Origin: Armatimonadaceae bacterium
GTDB lineage: Bacteria > Armatimonadota > Armatimonadia > Armatimonadales > Armatimonadaceae
DNA length: 50,810 nucleotides
Direction: 5' to 3'
Assembly: GCA_030447685.1 (NCBI GenBank)
Contig: JAUJOK010000019.1
Coordinates: forward strand, 39,520 to 90,329
The notes below the pieces were generated by a model. That model was not told the origin of the DNA. It did not search any database and saw only the letters and a program-made list of their open reading frames with translations. Shown here piece by piece: positions 34,226-42,077 of this stretch (position 1 is the first letter of the stretch; every line of letters starts with the position of its first letter). The position numbers were made by a program, and so were the translations under genes.

Positions 34226-35161
34226 TCAGGTATGCTGCTGCGGCAGCGGCTCCACCCAATCGTCGCTTTTGTGGCTGCGGATGTGCCCGCCCTGAAGCCG
34301 CTCGGCAATGTCTTCAGCAAAGTCGATCTCTGAGCCGATCCAATGCCGATGCTTCTCTTCGCAGACCGCGTAGGTGGTCCCACTACCCCCAAAGGGGTCA
34401 ATGACCAGATCCCCCGGCACCGTAGACATCTCCACCACACGATCCAGGAGCTTCGTCGAGAGGGCGTTGCACTTGCGGTTCTTGGACTTGAACTTCCAGT
34501 GACGCACCGGCGGAATGTCCGTCCAGACGTCCTTGAGGGTAACGCCATCGGGATTCATGGCGTCCCGGTGACCACCGTAGTCCTTGACCTCGCCCCCGCA
34601 GTGCCGGCAGATCTGAATGGGCGTGCGGATGCGGCGGAATGTCTTAGGGCTCCCCTTCGTGTAGTAGAGCAGGCTGTAGTGGCTGGGGTGCAGCCGCTTG
34701 GGGATCGGCAGGCAGGCGCTGATCTCGATGGCAATCCAATGGCGGAATTCCATGCCCTGCTGCATCAGGTAGTACCCTAAGGGAACGTTCCACTTGGGCA
34801 GGTTGTAGACGAACAGCGCCCCTCCCGGCTTCAGGACGCGGATGCACTCGGCCAGCCACTGCTGGCACCACTCCAGGTAACGTTCGTCCGGCTGCTGATC
34901 ATTCGTATTGCTGCCGTACTCCTTACCGATGTTAAAGGGAGGATCGGCGAAGACCGTATCAGCGATTCCCTCCTGAAGTTGGGGCAGGACGTTCATGCAG
35001 TCGCCGCTGAACAATGCGCCGAGTTCGGTGGCGTAGTGCGGTGTTATCTGCGCCGGTTGCTTCAAGAAGGGGCGTACATCGAATGCCCTTGCGTTCTCGC
35101 GCCAATTGAAAGCGGTCTGGAGTTCGGTGGAAGCAGGCGCTATGTCACGAAGAGCAGTCAT
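34226..35161 (-). CDS. DNA methyltransferase (amino-MTase, beta class)
   Basis: A 311-aa DNA methyltransferase. The catalytic motif IV is DPPFNIG (73-79), which comes before the SAM-binding motif I DPFGGSGTTYAVCEE (about 262-276); this order is that of beta-class N6-adenine/N4-cytosine enzymes. A CxxC in QICRHCGGEVKDYGG may bind zinc. It should protect the sites cut by the adjacent, convergent endonuclease. An operator box stands 17 bp upstream. Confidence 0.9.
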   Translation of the reverse strand: MTALRDIAPASTELQTAFNWRENARAFDVRPFLKQPAQITPHYATELGALFSGDCMNVLPQLQEGIADTVFADPPFNIGKEYGSNTNDQQPDERYLEWCQQWLAECIRVLKPGGALFVYNLPKWNVPLGYYLMQQGMEFRHWIAIEISACLPIPKRLHPSHYSLLYYTKGSPKTFRRIRTPIQICRHCGGEVKDYGGHRDAMNPDGVTLKDVWTDIPPVRHWKFKSKNRKCNALSTKLLDRVVEMSTVPGDLVIDPFGGSGTTYAVCEEKHRHWIGSEIDFAEDIAERLQGGHIRSHKSDDWVEPLPQQHT

Positions 35162-35177
35162 GGTGTCGGGCCATTAT

Positions 35178-35192
35178 AACCTAAAACAGGTT
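35178..35192. promoter_or_regulatory. Third AACC-N7-GGTT operator, ahead of the methyltransferase
   Basis: AACCTAAAACAGGTT matches the 33197 box in inverted orientation with one change (AACCCAAAACAGGTT). It lies 17 bp before the methyltransferase start, so the control protein probably also regulates the methyltransferase. Confidence 0.65.
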
Positions 35193-35394
35193 TTTCAAGC
35201 AAGCATTACTGCATCTACTGGCCCAGCCTTGCCGGATGCGGAAGAACAATCCATATGCTGGAACATGTCTGTTGTGCCTTATTAAAAGGCCAGCGGAGCG
35301 AGGTGGCGCAGCTTCTCTCGTTGTGTCCAGCGCATTACTTGTTCCTGTGCAGGAGAAAGTTCGAGGGAAGGCAAGACAACCGCCTTAAAAGCAA

Positions 35395-35427
35395 AAAAGC
35401 GACGGCACCTCTAAAGTGCTGTCGCCC
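35395..35427 (-). terminator. Intrinsic terminator, minus strand
   Basis: A 10-bp stem (GCGACGGCAC with GTGCTGTCGC, one G-U pair) and on the minus strand a run of six T follow. It lies about 200 bp past the XRE gene at 35632. The rest of 35193-35631 holds no gene that I can support. Confidence 0.7.
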
Positions 35428-35631
35428 GTGTCTTCCCCGCAGTTGAATATGTTCTTATTATAACACAGCATAGGCCTCTCTGTCAAAGCGGTTCTCTATT
35501 CGCGCCCTTCCACCGGATAAGCACAATCGCCTACTGTTGGCCGGGCAAAAGCAAGGATGGGCTGATAATAAGCACCAGATTTAGGGATAACAAGCGCTCC
35601 TCCGTCTCTTATCTGTCTCTTTTTGTGGCCC

Positions 35632-35922
35632 CTACCCTTCGGGAATCAACATAATCCGCGCTTCCAGCGCCTCCATGACCTTTACCAGCCGCTCCAAGCT
35701 CACGCCCCGATACCGCTCGCGCTCCATGCGCGCCACCGCCTCCTGATGACTCCCCAGCCGCTCCGCCAATTGCTGCTGTGTCAGGCCGCGCTCTTTGCGC
35801 ACCGCGATCAGCAGCTCGCCCAGCAGGGACAAAGGAACCGGCGCAGCGGCGGCGGCACCAGCGGCACCGGGCGGCTCTGGGATAACGGGTGCCGCTTTGC
35901 TCTGGCTCTGTTCTTCCGGCAT
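35632..35922 (-). CDS. XRE-family helix-turn-helix protein (antitoxin-like)
   Basis: A 96-aa protein with an Ala/Pro-rich N-terminal tail and the helix-turn-helix LIAVRKERGLTQQQLAERLGSHQEAVARMERERYRGVSLERLVKVMEALEARIMLIPEG. The C-terminal pattern resembles HigA/MqsA-type antitoxins. No toxin gene lies directly beside it on the same strand; the strong palindromic promoter at 36031-36050, on the other strand, could be its target. Confidence 0.75.
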   Translation of the reverse strand: MPEEQSQSKAAPVIPEPPGAAGAAAAAPVPLSLLGELLIAVRKERGLTQQQLAERLGSHQEAVARMERERYRGVSLERLVKVMEALEARIMLIPEG

Positions 35923-36021
35923 GACTTTATTCTACGGATGAATGCCTCTGTAATAACAAAACGGTTATAGCCTGTCAAGCCGCTTCGTCTCCTGCAGATC
36001 CATTCCGCAGCTTCCAAACCC

Positions 36022-36050
36022 TTGACATAATATAACATATATGTTATACT
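36022..36050 (+). promoter_or_regulatory. Consensus sigma-70 promoter over an 18-bp palindrome
   Basis: TTGACA at 36022-36027, 17-bp spacer, TATACT at 36045-36050. The spacer and -10 hold the perfect palindrome TATAACATATATGTTATA (36031-36048), a probable repressor operator. This is the most consensus-like promoter seen in the window, and it faces the small peptide frame at 36110. Confidence 0.75.
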
Positions 36051-36109
36051 TAGAGCAATGGAGGAGAAGAGGTCGAGCCTCCAGCAAACAAGCCTCTTAA
36101 CAACACGCT

Positions 36110-36235
36110 ATGTACGAACCGCTTATTGCGGCGCTCGCCCTCGGGATGTTCCTGATCGTCGTCACCGAGCAAAGCGAGCAGAGAGTAGGCCGGTCCCCCA
36201 TCAGGAACACCGCTCGCTCTCACCGCCGATTGTAG
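36110..36235 (+). CDS. Putative small hydrophobic peptide (type I toxin-like), 41 aa
   Basis: ATG 36110 opens a 41-codon frame with an N-terminal hydrophobic helix (YEPLIAALALGMFLIVV), an acidic stretch and a basic tail. This layout is like membrane-acting type I toxins of the TxpA/Fst kind, though I find no clear family match and no strong ribosome binding site. It lies about 55 bp downstream of a consensus promoter. The transcript can pair internally (CCTGAT at 36151 with ATCAGG at 36200; AGCGAGC with GCTCGCT). Confidence 0.35.
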   Translation: MYEPLIAALALGMFLIVVTEQSEQRVGRSPIRNTARSHRRL

Positions 36236-36321
36236 GGAATCTTCCCCGCAGCGTCAAGCCCGGTGGCCCAACACAGGTCACCGGGGACTGACTCCCCTTC
36301 TTATCCGTAACTCACTTCACC

Positions 36322-36594
36322 ATGCGTGAAACACCCTTTCCCCTTGGCCGCATCATCCTTACCGACAATGCCCGCCGCAGACTGGACCCTGAGGACGTGC
36401 AGGAGGCGCTCCGGCGTCATGCCTGCGGCGACTGGGGGCCAGCGCCTCTTGGAGCCGAAGGCCCCTGCGAGGCCGGGCTCCAGAAGGGCGAGCGGCTGAT
36501 CTCGTTCCACGAGAGCCGGGTCGGTTTTCTCTTTTCGGTCATTACCGAAGCGGATCTGTCGGCAACGATTATCCTGATGCCGGGCGATCATTGA
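36322..36594 (+). CDS. Hypothetical protein, 90 aa
   Basis: Frame starting MRETPFPLGRIILTDNARRRLDPEDVQEALRRHACGDWG and ending TEADLSATIILMPGDH, followed at once by a strong terminator. It has the look of a conserved small cytosolic protein of plasmids and integrative elements, but I do not recognise the family. Confidence 0.6.
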   Translation: MRETPFPLGRIILTDNARRRLDPEDVQEALRRHACGDWGPAPLGAEGPCEAGLQKGERLISFHESRVGFLFSVITEADLSATIILMPGDH

Positions 36595-36603
36595 GGCAGA
36601 AAC

Positions 36604-36631
36604 AAGCGGGGAGCCTTCTGGCTCCCCGCTT
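36604..36631 (+). terminator. Intrinsic terminator
   Basis: Perfect 12-bp stem AAGCGGGGAGCC/GGCTCCCCGCTT with a TTCT loop, 10 bp after the stop at 36594. It also sits between two convergent genes and may act in both directions. Confidence 0.8.
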
Positions 36632-36662
36632 TGCCTTGCCAATACGAGTGCTGTGTGGTGCT

Positions 36663-36884
36663 TCAGGGAAGGGAGAGCAGGTGACGGATGCCCTCCGCGC
36701 GTTCCTGCTCGCTGTCATACTCACAGACGATGAGCTTGCGCTGGGACAGATCATGAATGACCAGCACCGGCCGCCCCTGGCGCGTTGCCGAGGAAACCGT
36801 GCAGTTGTGAAATAGACGCACCGTGCTCAGCTGAGCAAAGTCACTATGAGCGATGCCACCCAGGGGATGTTCCGTCCAGCGCAT
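36663..36884 (-). CDS. Hypothetical protein, about 73 aa
   Basis: A minus-strand frame with ATG 36884 (TTG 36920 is the longer alternative). It reads MRWTEHPLGGIAHSDFAQLS and ends with VLVIHDLSQRKLIVCEYDSEQERAEGIRHLLSLP. No known motif. Convergent with the gene at 36322. Confidence 0.45.
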   Translation of the reverse strand: MRWTEHPLGGIAHSDFAQLSTVRLFHNCTVSSATRQGRPVLVIHDLSQRKLIVCEYDSEQERAEGIRHLLSLP

Positions 36885-36925
36885 ACGTCCTGACACACTC
36901 TTCTCTGCGGTTATTACCAAACAGC

Positions 36926-37441
36926 TTACCGCACGGGATGCTGCCAGCCGCTGATGCCCCGCCGGGATAACGACAGGTGATCCGTTTTTTTAAGGTTCTT
37001 CTTTATGTTGTACCGGGTGTCTGTTGTTGTTTTCGCTTTTGCCGGATGGACAGCTCTGTCAGTTATCCCCACGTTTTCCCCAGGCCGGTAGTAGAGCCGT
37101 CCCAGGCAGCGACGGCGCTCAGCGGGAGTAATAAGCGGCTTGCCTGCTGCCGTCTCCACGACCAGCAGACCGTGCTGCACCAGCGCATCAACGGCTCTGG
37201 AAATCGCTTCGCTCCCCCTACCGGTCTTCTTGACCATCTGGCTATGGCTGATCCAATCACGCTTTTTGTACTGCCAGCCACCGCCGGTATCACTGCCTTC
37301 GCGCCAGCCAAGGGTCTGCCGCAGCACGATCAGCAGCACCCGCAGTTCCGTGTCCTTCAGGCCGGGCAGCACCTCGTCAAAGAGGCGGTTAGGGATCGGC
37401 ACCGCTCCGCCGGGAAAGGGCGTCTCTTTCTCCTTATCCAT
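36926..37441 (-). CDS. Phage O/plasmid replication-initiation-like protein
   Basis: A 171-aa protein from ATG 37441. GAVPIPNRLFDEVLPGLKDTELRVLLIVLRQTLGWREG, then KKRDWISHSQMVKKTGRGSEAISRAVDALVQHGLLVV, matches the phage replication protein O / DnaD-type winged-helix initiator pattern. Its start overlaps the end of the upstream gene by 8 bp, so they form one operon. It supports an autonomous replication stage of the surrounding element. Confidence 0.7.
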   Translation of the reverse strand: MDKEKETPFPGGAVPIPNRLFDEVLPGLKDTELRVLLIVLRQTLGWREGSDTGGGWQYKKRDWISHSQMVKKTGRGSEAISRAVDALVQHGLLVVETAAGKPLITPAERRRCLGRLYYRPGENVGITDRAVHPAKAKTTTDTRYNIKKNLKKTDHLSLSRRGISGWQHPVR

Positions 37442-38333
37442 TGCTTTGCTCCGGCTCGCCGTCAGAAGCCTGGGGTATCGGCAGTGATACCGTCTCTGCG
37501 TCTGTTTCCGCAGGCGGCGCTTCTGGAATTGCCACCGCGTCACTTTGTGCTGCCTCCTCGTTTGCAATAGCCTCTTCCAGCCGCACGCGCGCCGGCGGCT
37601 CATACCGGTTCTCTATTGCCGCCACGATCAGCCGCGCCGGGAACTTGGCGTGCCGGTACGGCAGCCAGGCAAGCTGCTGCTCGATCTCTTCCAGCGGGTA
37701 CTCGGTCATCAGCTCCTCAACGTCCTCCCGCGACACCCCGAGCGCCACAAGCTGCCTGCGGGCCGCCCCCTCCGGCGTGTCCTCGCTCTCCTGAGTTGCG
37801 TGCCCCAGCTGCTCTGCCACCATCCGCTCCGCCTCTGCCCGTGGGATGCCATAGGCGGCCCGACTGTGCGCAATCACGGCATCCCGACCCGCGGGCCGAT
37901 ACGAAGCCACAGACGCCGCCTGGGGCTTCTCCTCCTGCACCGCCCCTTCTGTCTGGGCAACTGCCCGCGGGGAAAGCGTGTAGTAGTCCGTCGCCTGCGC
38001 CCGTCCGATCTGACGCACCAGCGGCTCGCCCTGGTAGAGGATGGCCGAGAGACGTTTCAGCCGCTCCTGGGCTTCTTTTACCGAAATGCCCAGTGCCTCC
38101 GCTACCTCAGAAGCGGTCGGTCCTATATGGCCGTTGGGCGAAATGAACGTGAGCAGCGCCAGGAGTGTCCGCGCCTCCTTGTCAGGCAGACTTTTTAGCA
38201 GCCCCCCTGCCCGCAGAGCGGGCTGGACAATCAGACGTGCGGCCGGGGTAAAGCCTGCGGGTGTTGAGTTCCGGCGCAGGTTCTGGATAACGAAGGGAAA
38301 AGCATCAAGAGCATTGGTTACATGGTTGTCCAT
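37434..38333 (-). CDS. Helix-turn-helix replication-associated protein
   Basis: About 299 aa from ATG 38333. The N-terminal winged helix has LPDKEARTLLALLTFISPNGHIGPTASEVAEALGISVKEAQERLKRL; the middle has GRAQATDYYTLSPRA; the C-terminal part (ALGVSREDVEELMTEYPLEEIEQQLAWLPYR and PARLIVAAIENRYEPP) resembles the end of DnaD-like and plasmid replication proteins. It is directly upstream of, and overlapping, the O-like gene. The tail is rich in Glu, Ala and Pro. Confidence 0.6.
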   Translation of the reverse strand: MDNHVTNALDAFPFVIQNLRRNSTPAGFTPAARLIVQPALRAGGLLKSLPDKEARTLLALLTFISPNGHIGPTASEVAEALGISVKEAQERLKRLSAILYQGEPLVRQIGRAQATDYYTLSPRAVAQTEGAVQEEKPQAASVASYRPAGRDAVIAHSRAAYGIPRAEAERMVAEQLGHATQESEDTPEGAARRQLVALGVSREDVEELMTEYPLEEIEQQLAWLPYRHAKFPARLIVAAIENRYEPPARVRLEEAIANEEAAQSDAVAIPEAPPAETDAETVSLPIPQASDGEPEQSNG

Positions 38334-38489
38334 GGAAGTGAAGTTACGAATATGGTTGCCCGCTCGCACCGCTGTTTGCAGGCGTGTGGCGAGCCGGGTA
38401 GTGTTGAGCTGTCTCCCGTCGGCTATGCCGCATGGGAAGGCCTAGGATGCGCCGCCCCTATTTCCGTAATGGAAGGGCGGCCTTTCTGG

Positions 38490-39026
38490 TTATGCGGCAG
38501 CAAGAAAAGACAAGAGCAGCCCCAGAGCGAGAACGGCAAGCAGGGCGAAGACGATCTCCTCCTCGGGCGAGCCGGTTGTGACGCGCAGGGACGGCGGCAG
38601 CAGATGCCAGCGGTGTTTGTTTGGGTATCGCAGGGGAATGCCGGAGGGCGTGCAGGCATCCAGCAGCAGGTGGCTCAGGTAGCCCAGCATAAGTCCTCCG
38701 CCCGCTGACCAGCCCAGCCAGACGGAAAGCGGCAGTCCCGCCACAAGCGCCGCCAGCAAGAGACCGAGCGCCGAGTGGAGCAGTCCCCGGTGCCCGAGCG
38801 TGCGGTACAGGAGCAAGGCGGGCAGGGCGAAAGGGGCAATCTCTCCAATCTTCAGTCGCTTGACCAGCGAGTCCCTGGCGTCCAGGTCCGGCAGCAACGC
38901 TCCCAGAGCCGCAGCAGCCGCCACCAAGCCTATGCTTCCCGCATCGCCGGTGCTGCTGTTCAGTGTAAGCGGTGTCAGCAGCCACAGCGAAGCCACGCCA
39001 CCCACCAGGTGCGTGCGCCCCGTCAT
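38490..39026 (-). CDS. YdjM/DUF457-family membrane metal-dependent hydrolase
   Basis: A 178-aa membrane protein starting MTGRTHLVGGVASLWLL. The family signature is seen as MTGRTHLVGG, GALLPDLDARDS, LGHRGLLHSALGLLL and LMLGYLSHLLLDACTPSGIPLRYP, which give four or five helices and His/Asp metal ligands. Such proteins (YdjM-like) are membrane hydrolases of unknown substrate; some YdjM genes are LexA-regulated. It lies between the replication genes and the Mrr-like nuclease. Confidence 0.85.
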   Translation of the reverse strand: MTGRTHLVGGVASLWLLTPLTLNSSTGDAGSIGLVAAAAALGALLPDLDARDSLVKRLKIGEIAPFALPALLLYRTLGHRGLLHSALGLLLAALVAGLPLSVWLGWSAGGGLMLGYLSHLLLDACTPSGIPLRYPNKHRWHLLPPSLRVTTGSPEEEIVFALLAVLALGLLLSFLAAA

Positions 39027-39051
39027 GGCAATAGTTTTAAGTAAGGTTCTT

Positions 39052-39729
39052 CTACCATCGCGGCGGCTTGGGAATGTCTTTGGCACCCGCTGCTTTTGTG
39101 TTTGCCGCAGGACGCGGCAGCGAGAGCGTCACCAGAAAGGAGCAGGTGTCGTACAGGGGACGCCCGCTGCCGGGAAAATGGCTCTGCAGGCGCTCGAAGT
39201 AGGCCGTGTCCAGGCAAGGGTGGGGCGCTTCTTTAACGCCGATGCCGTGCCGGATGAGCAGGCCGATAAGTCCTTCTCCATCGATCAGGCGCACCGGGGC
39301 AAGCGGTGTGGACGCCAGCAGCGGTGGCCGCAGCGTGGGCGAGAAGCCGGAAGTGGTGATAAGCATGGCCTCGGATGCACCGGTGCGCAGGCACGCCCCA
39401 CGGAGCTCGTCGATGCTCCGCTGGAACAGGAGGCGCTCCGGGGGGTACTGCTTGACCTGGGCGATGACGCGCCGCCTGCCCGGTGGCGAGGGGAGCAGGG
39501 CCATGAGGTCATAGCCGCCGTGCGCGTTCCTGCCTTTCCAGTTGGTGCGCCCCGAGAGCTGCACGTCTTCATAACCCAGCGCGGTCAGGAGATCAGCCAT
39601 GCAGTGGAGGAAGGCATGATAGCCCAGGGAAAGGAGCCGTTCGCGCAGCGCCCAGCCGAGCGCGGCCTGTGCGTCGGTGGACGGGGAGCCTTTATCCGGA
39701 GGCATTGGGGGAAGAGAAGTTGCGATCAT
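39052..39729 (-). CDS. Mrr-like restriction endonuclease
   Basis: A 225-aa nuclease with the Mrr_cat core: LLTALGYEDVQLSGRTNWKGRNAHGGYDLMALL and VIAQVKQYPPERLLFQRSIDELRG, i.e. the D...QxK form of the PD-(D/E)xK centre, then GASEAMLITTSGFSP and LIDGEGLIGLLIRHGIG. Mrr-type enzymes cut methylated DNA. It is followed on the same strand by the YdjM-like gene after 25 bp. Confidence 0.82.
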   Translation of the reverse strand: MIATSLPPMPPDKGSPSTDAQAALGWALRERLLSLGYHAFLHCMADLLTALGYEDVQLSGRTNWKGRNAHGGYDLMALLPSPPGRRRVIAQVKQYPPERLLFQRSIDELRGACLRTGASEAMLITTSGFSPTLRPPLLASTPLAPVRLIDGEGLIGLLIRHGIGVKEAPHPCLDTAYFERLQSHFPGSGRPLYDTCSFLVTLSLPRPAANTKAAGAKDIPKPPRW

Positions 39730-39742
39730 AGGGTTGTGCTGA

Positions 39743-40261
39743 TTAGGGTTGTTGCTGCTTCACCGTGGTGTCGCGTCGAGGGGAAAACGACCAGTCGCCT
39801 GGCTTGAGGTTTCGGAACGCGGGGCGCAGGTTGCCCCTGGCGTCATAGGCTTCCTCGGGCATGCAGCCGGGACAGCCGCAGAGCTTGCAGCCGCTGGCGG
39901 TGGGATACATGCCGTCCAGGCTGAAGATCTCGCGTGCATCCAGGCGTTTTCCCAGCGCCTGCTCCAGCGCCGCCGTCACCTTCTGCACCAGGGCAAACGA
40001 GGGGCGGCTGCGCTCCCCCACCGCCCGGGAGATGGTCGAGCGGGAAACGCCGATGTCTTTAGCCAGGCGCGCCTGTCCCTCGAAGCTGTAGCGGGACGTG
40101 TGCGCCATGATCACGTGCATCCGGTTGTGCAGACGGGGACGCTGCTCCGACTCAGAGGTGGGCGGCGCGTTCTTTCTTTGGCGGATGGTTTCTTCTATGG
40201 GAAGCGGATTGTGTGCTCCACTTTCAGGAACGGGGCGCAGAGATGCGTCCTCATCGGGCAT
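39743..40261 (-). CDS. Helix-turn-helix regulator with C-terminal Cys cluster
   Basis: A 172-aa protein with a disordered N terminus, an XRE-like helix-turn-helix (YSFEGQARLAKDIGVSRSTISRAVGERSRPSFALVQKVTAALEQAL) and a C-terminal segment GCKLCGCPGCMP with four Cys in a ten-residue span, which may bind zinc or an Fe-S cluster. It precedes the Mrr-like gene by 13 bp, so it probably regulates that operon. Confidence 0.7.
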   Translation of the reverse strand: MPDEDASLRPVPESGAHNPLPIEETIRQRKNAPPTSESEQRPRLHNRMHVIMAHTSRYSFEGQARLAKDIGVSRSTISRAVGERSRPSFALVQKVTAALEQALGKRLDAREIFSLDGMYPTASGCKLCGCPGCMPEEAYDARGNLRPAFRNLKPGDWSFSPRRDTTVKQQQP

Positions 40262-40549
40262 AATTCCTCCTTTGATGATGGTTAGGGATAAGATATGAGC
40301 GCTCGCAAGGGGAAAGGCGGGCAGACGGTTTCTGGTGATCTGGGCTGGTTAATCGTTTTTTAACAATTCGTCCGGGTGATGTTCGGTGTCTGTTCGCTCC
40401 TCACACAGCATCTCGCATCTGCAGGCACAGTTCAACTTCCGTTGCACGAAGGCAACAGTGACCAGACCGATTGCCTGCCAGCAACGCTGGTTGCCGTGGA
40501 TAATCCCGCGGGGCAGCATGGAAGCAAACTTCATTGACTTTGCTGTGCC
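40262..40549. other. Intergenic region between divergent operons
   Basis: 288 bp separating the helix-turn-helix/Mrr operon (minus) from the recombinase operon (plus). It should hold the promoters of both, and is the likeliest place for the attachment site of the serine recombinase; I could not identify a core repeat. Confidence 0.3.
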
Positions 40550-40771
40550 ATGCCCTATACCTATCCCCTGCCCACCGCCACCACCGCAGAAGTCGAGCGC
40601 GTGCAGCGCTTGTACCGGGAGCGCTACTCTGCTACGCTTTCCTTTGATGAGGCCAAACGCCTTCTGGAGGGGGTGATGCAGTTTATCTACTTAACACAAA
40701 TAGAAGATGCGCTACGTCCTTTACGCGAGGAAGTCCAGCGAGAGCGAGGAGCGCCAGATCCAGAGCATTGA
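40550..40771 (+). CDS. Small protein upstream of the serine recombinase
   Basis: A 73-aa helical protein starting MPYTYPLPTATTAEVERVQRLYRERYSATLSFDEAKRLLEGVMQFIYL, at ATG 40550. It overlaps the recombinase start by 65 bp in another frame, so translation is coupled. Its sequence resembles small proteins found beside integrative elements; function unknown, possibly a recombination directionality factor. Confidence 0.6.
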   Translation: MPYTYPLPTATTAEVERVQRLYRERYSATLSFDEAKRLLEGVMQFIYLTQIEDALRPLREEVQRERGAPDPEH

Positions 40772-42077
40772 CGACCAGCTGCGTATCCTGAAGCAGATCG
40801 CCCAGGAGCGCGGCTTTGACGTGGTGGAGGAGATCACCGAGAGCAAGTCGGCCAAAGCGCCCGGAGAGCGTCCCGGCTTTGACCGGATGATCCAGCTATT
40901 GGAGAAGGGACAGGCAGACGGCATCCTGTGCTGGAGCGTGAACCGGCTCACCAGAAACCCGATTGACGCGGGACGGCTGTCCTGGATGCTGCAGACGGGC
41001 AAGCTCCAGGTCATTCAGACACCCGAGAAGCCCTACCTGCCCACGGATAATGTCCTGATCTTCTCGGTGGAGACAGGCGTTGCGAACCAATACATCCTGG
41101 ACCTGCAGAAGGCGGTGCGGCGCGGAACCGAGAGCAAGCTGCAGAAGGGCTGGTTCCCCCACCGCGCTCCGGAGGGCTACCGCAACAATCTCCAGACCCA
41201 TGTCATTGAAGCCGATGGCGACCGGTTCGTGCTGCTGCAGCGGGCATGGCGGCTGCTCATTGCGGGAACGCACACGCCGGCCCGGGTGATCGAGATCCTC
41301 AACGACGAGTGGGGCTACCGTACGCGCCCCAGTATCAAGACCGGGAACAAGAAGCTCTCACGCAGCGCGGGCTACCGTATCTTCACGAGTGTCTTCTACG
41401 CCGGCTACTTCAAGCATGGCGGACAAGTGTACCGGGGCCAGCACCCGGCGATGATCACTTTGAGCGAGTTCGAGGCAGTGCAGCGGCGGCTCAATGGGCA
41501 GCGGGGCAAGACGCACTACCATAAGAACCACTTCGCCTATACCGGCTTGATTCATTGCGGGCGGTGCGGGCGCGCGGTCACGGCGGAGCTTCAGAAGGGA
41601 CGCCTGAAGCGGGGCAACTGGGTCTACTACCACTGCGCCAACCCTCAGTGCCCGGACGGGCGGCGCAGCATCCGTGAGGATGTGCTGGAGACGCGCCTGG
41701 ATGCGTGCCTGGCGCAGATCACGATTGGCGAGGAGTTCAAGCAGATCGTCAATGAGGCGCTGGAGCGCTGGGTCAGGGAGGAGTTCGGAGCACAGGAAAC
41801 ACAGTACGACCAGCAATTGCACGATCTGTCGGAGCGGGAAAAGATGTTCGATGAACTGCTGGAGATGCGCCTGCGCCACCAGGTCGAGGATGCGCTGTTC
41901 CAGGTAAAGCGGCGGCAGATGGAGGCGGCGATAAGCGCTCTGCGGCTGGCGATTGGACGGACGCAGGAGCGGCTCGACAGGACGCGCCGCGTCATCGAAA
42001 GCGCGCTGGAGTTTCGCCTGCGGGCGCGCGAGAAGTTCCTCCTGGGGGATGTGGACAAACGGCGCGAAATCGCTAAG
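40707..42077 (+). CDS. Large serine recombinase, N-terminal 457 codons (gene split by an IS)
   Basis: Large serine recombinase/integrase: catalytic domain (YVLYARKSSESEERQIQSIDDQ with the nucleophile Ser, WSVNRLTRNPIDAGRL, TPEKPYLPTDNVLI), recombinase domain (GWFPHRAPEGYRNN, ILNDEWGYRTRP, FYAGYFKHGGQVYRGQHPAMIT) and zinc-ribbon domain (TGLIHCGRCGRAVTAEL, HCANPQCPDGRRSIRED), followed by a coiled coil. The frame is interrupted at 42078 by an IS5-family element and stops after a few residues; the C terminus is found at 42928-43207. Removing the IS and one copy of TAA restores ...KRREIAK-ALGVRYVFNKGEVFIEMNP in frame. This is the integrase of the accessory element, now inactive. Confidence 0.92.

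Noticed and set aside
36058..36291. 77-codon frame starting at ATG 36058
   Set aside because: Composition is Arg/Pro-rich with no family resemblance; the overlapping 41-codon frame has a better protein-like layout, and neither is certain.
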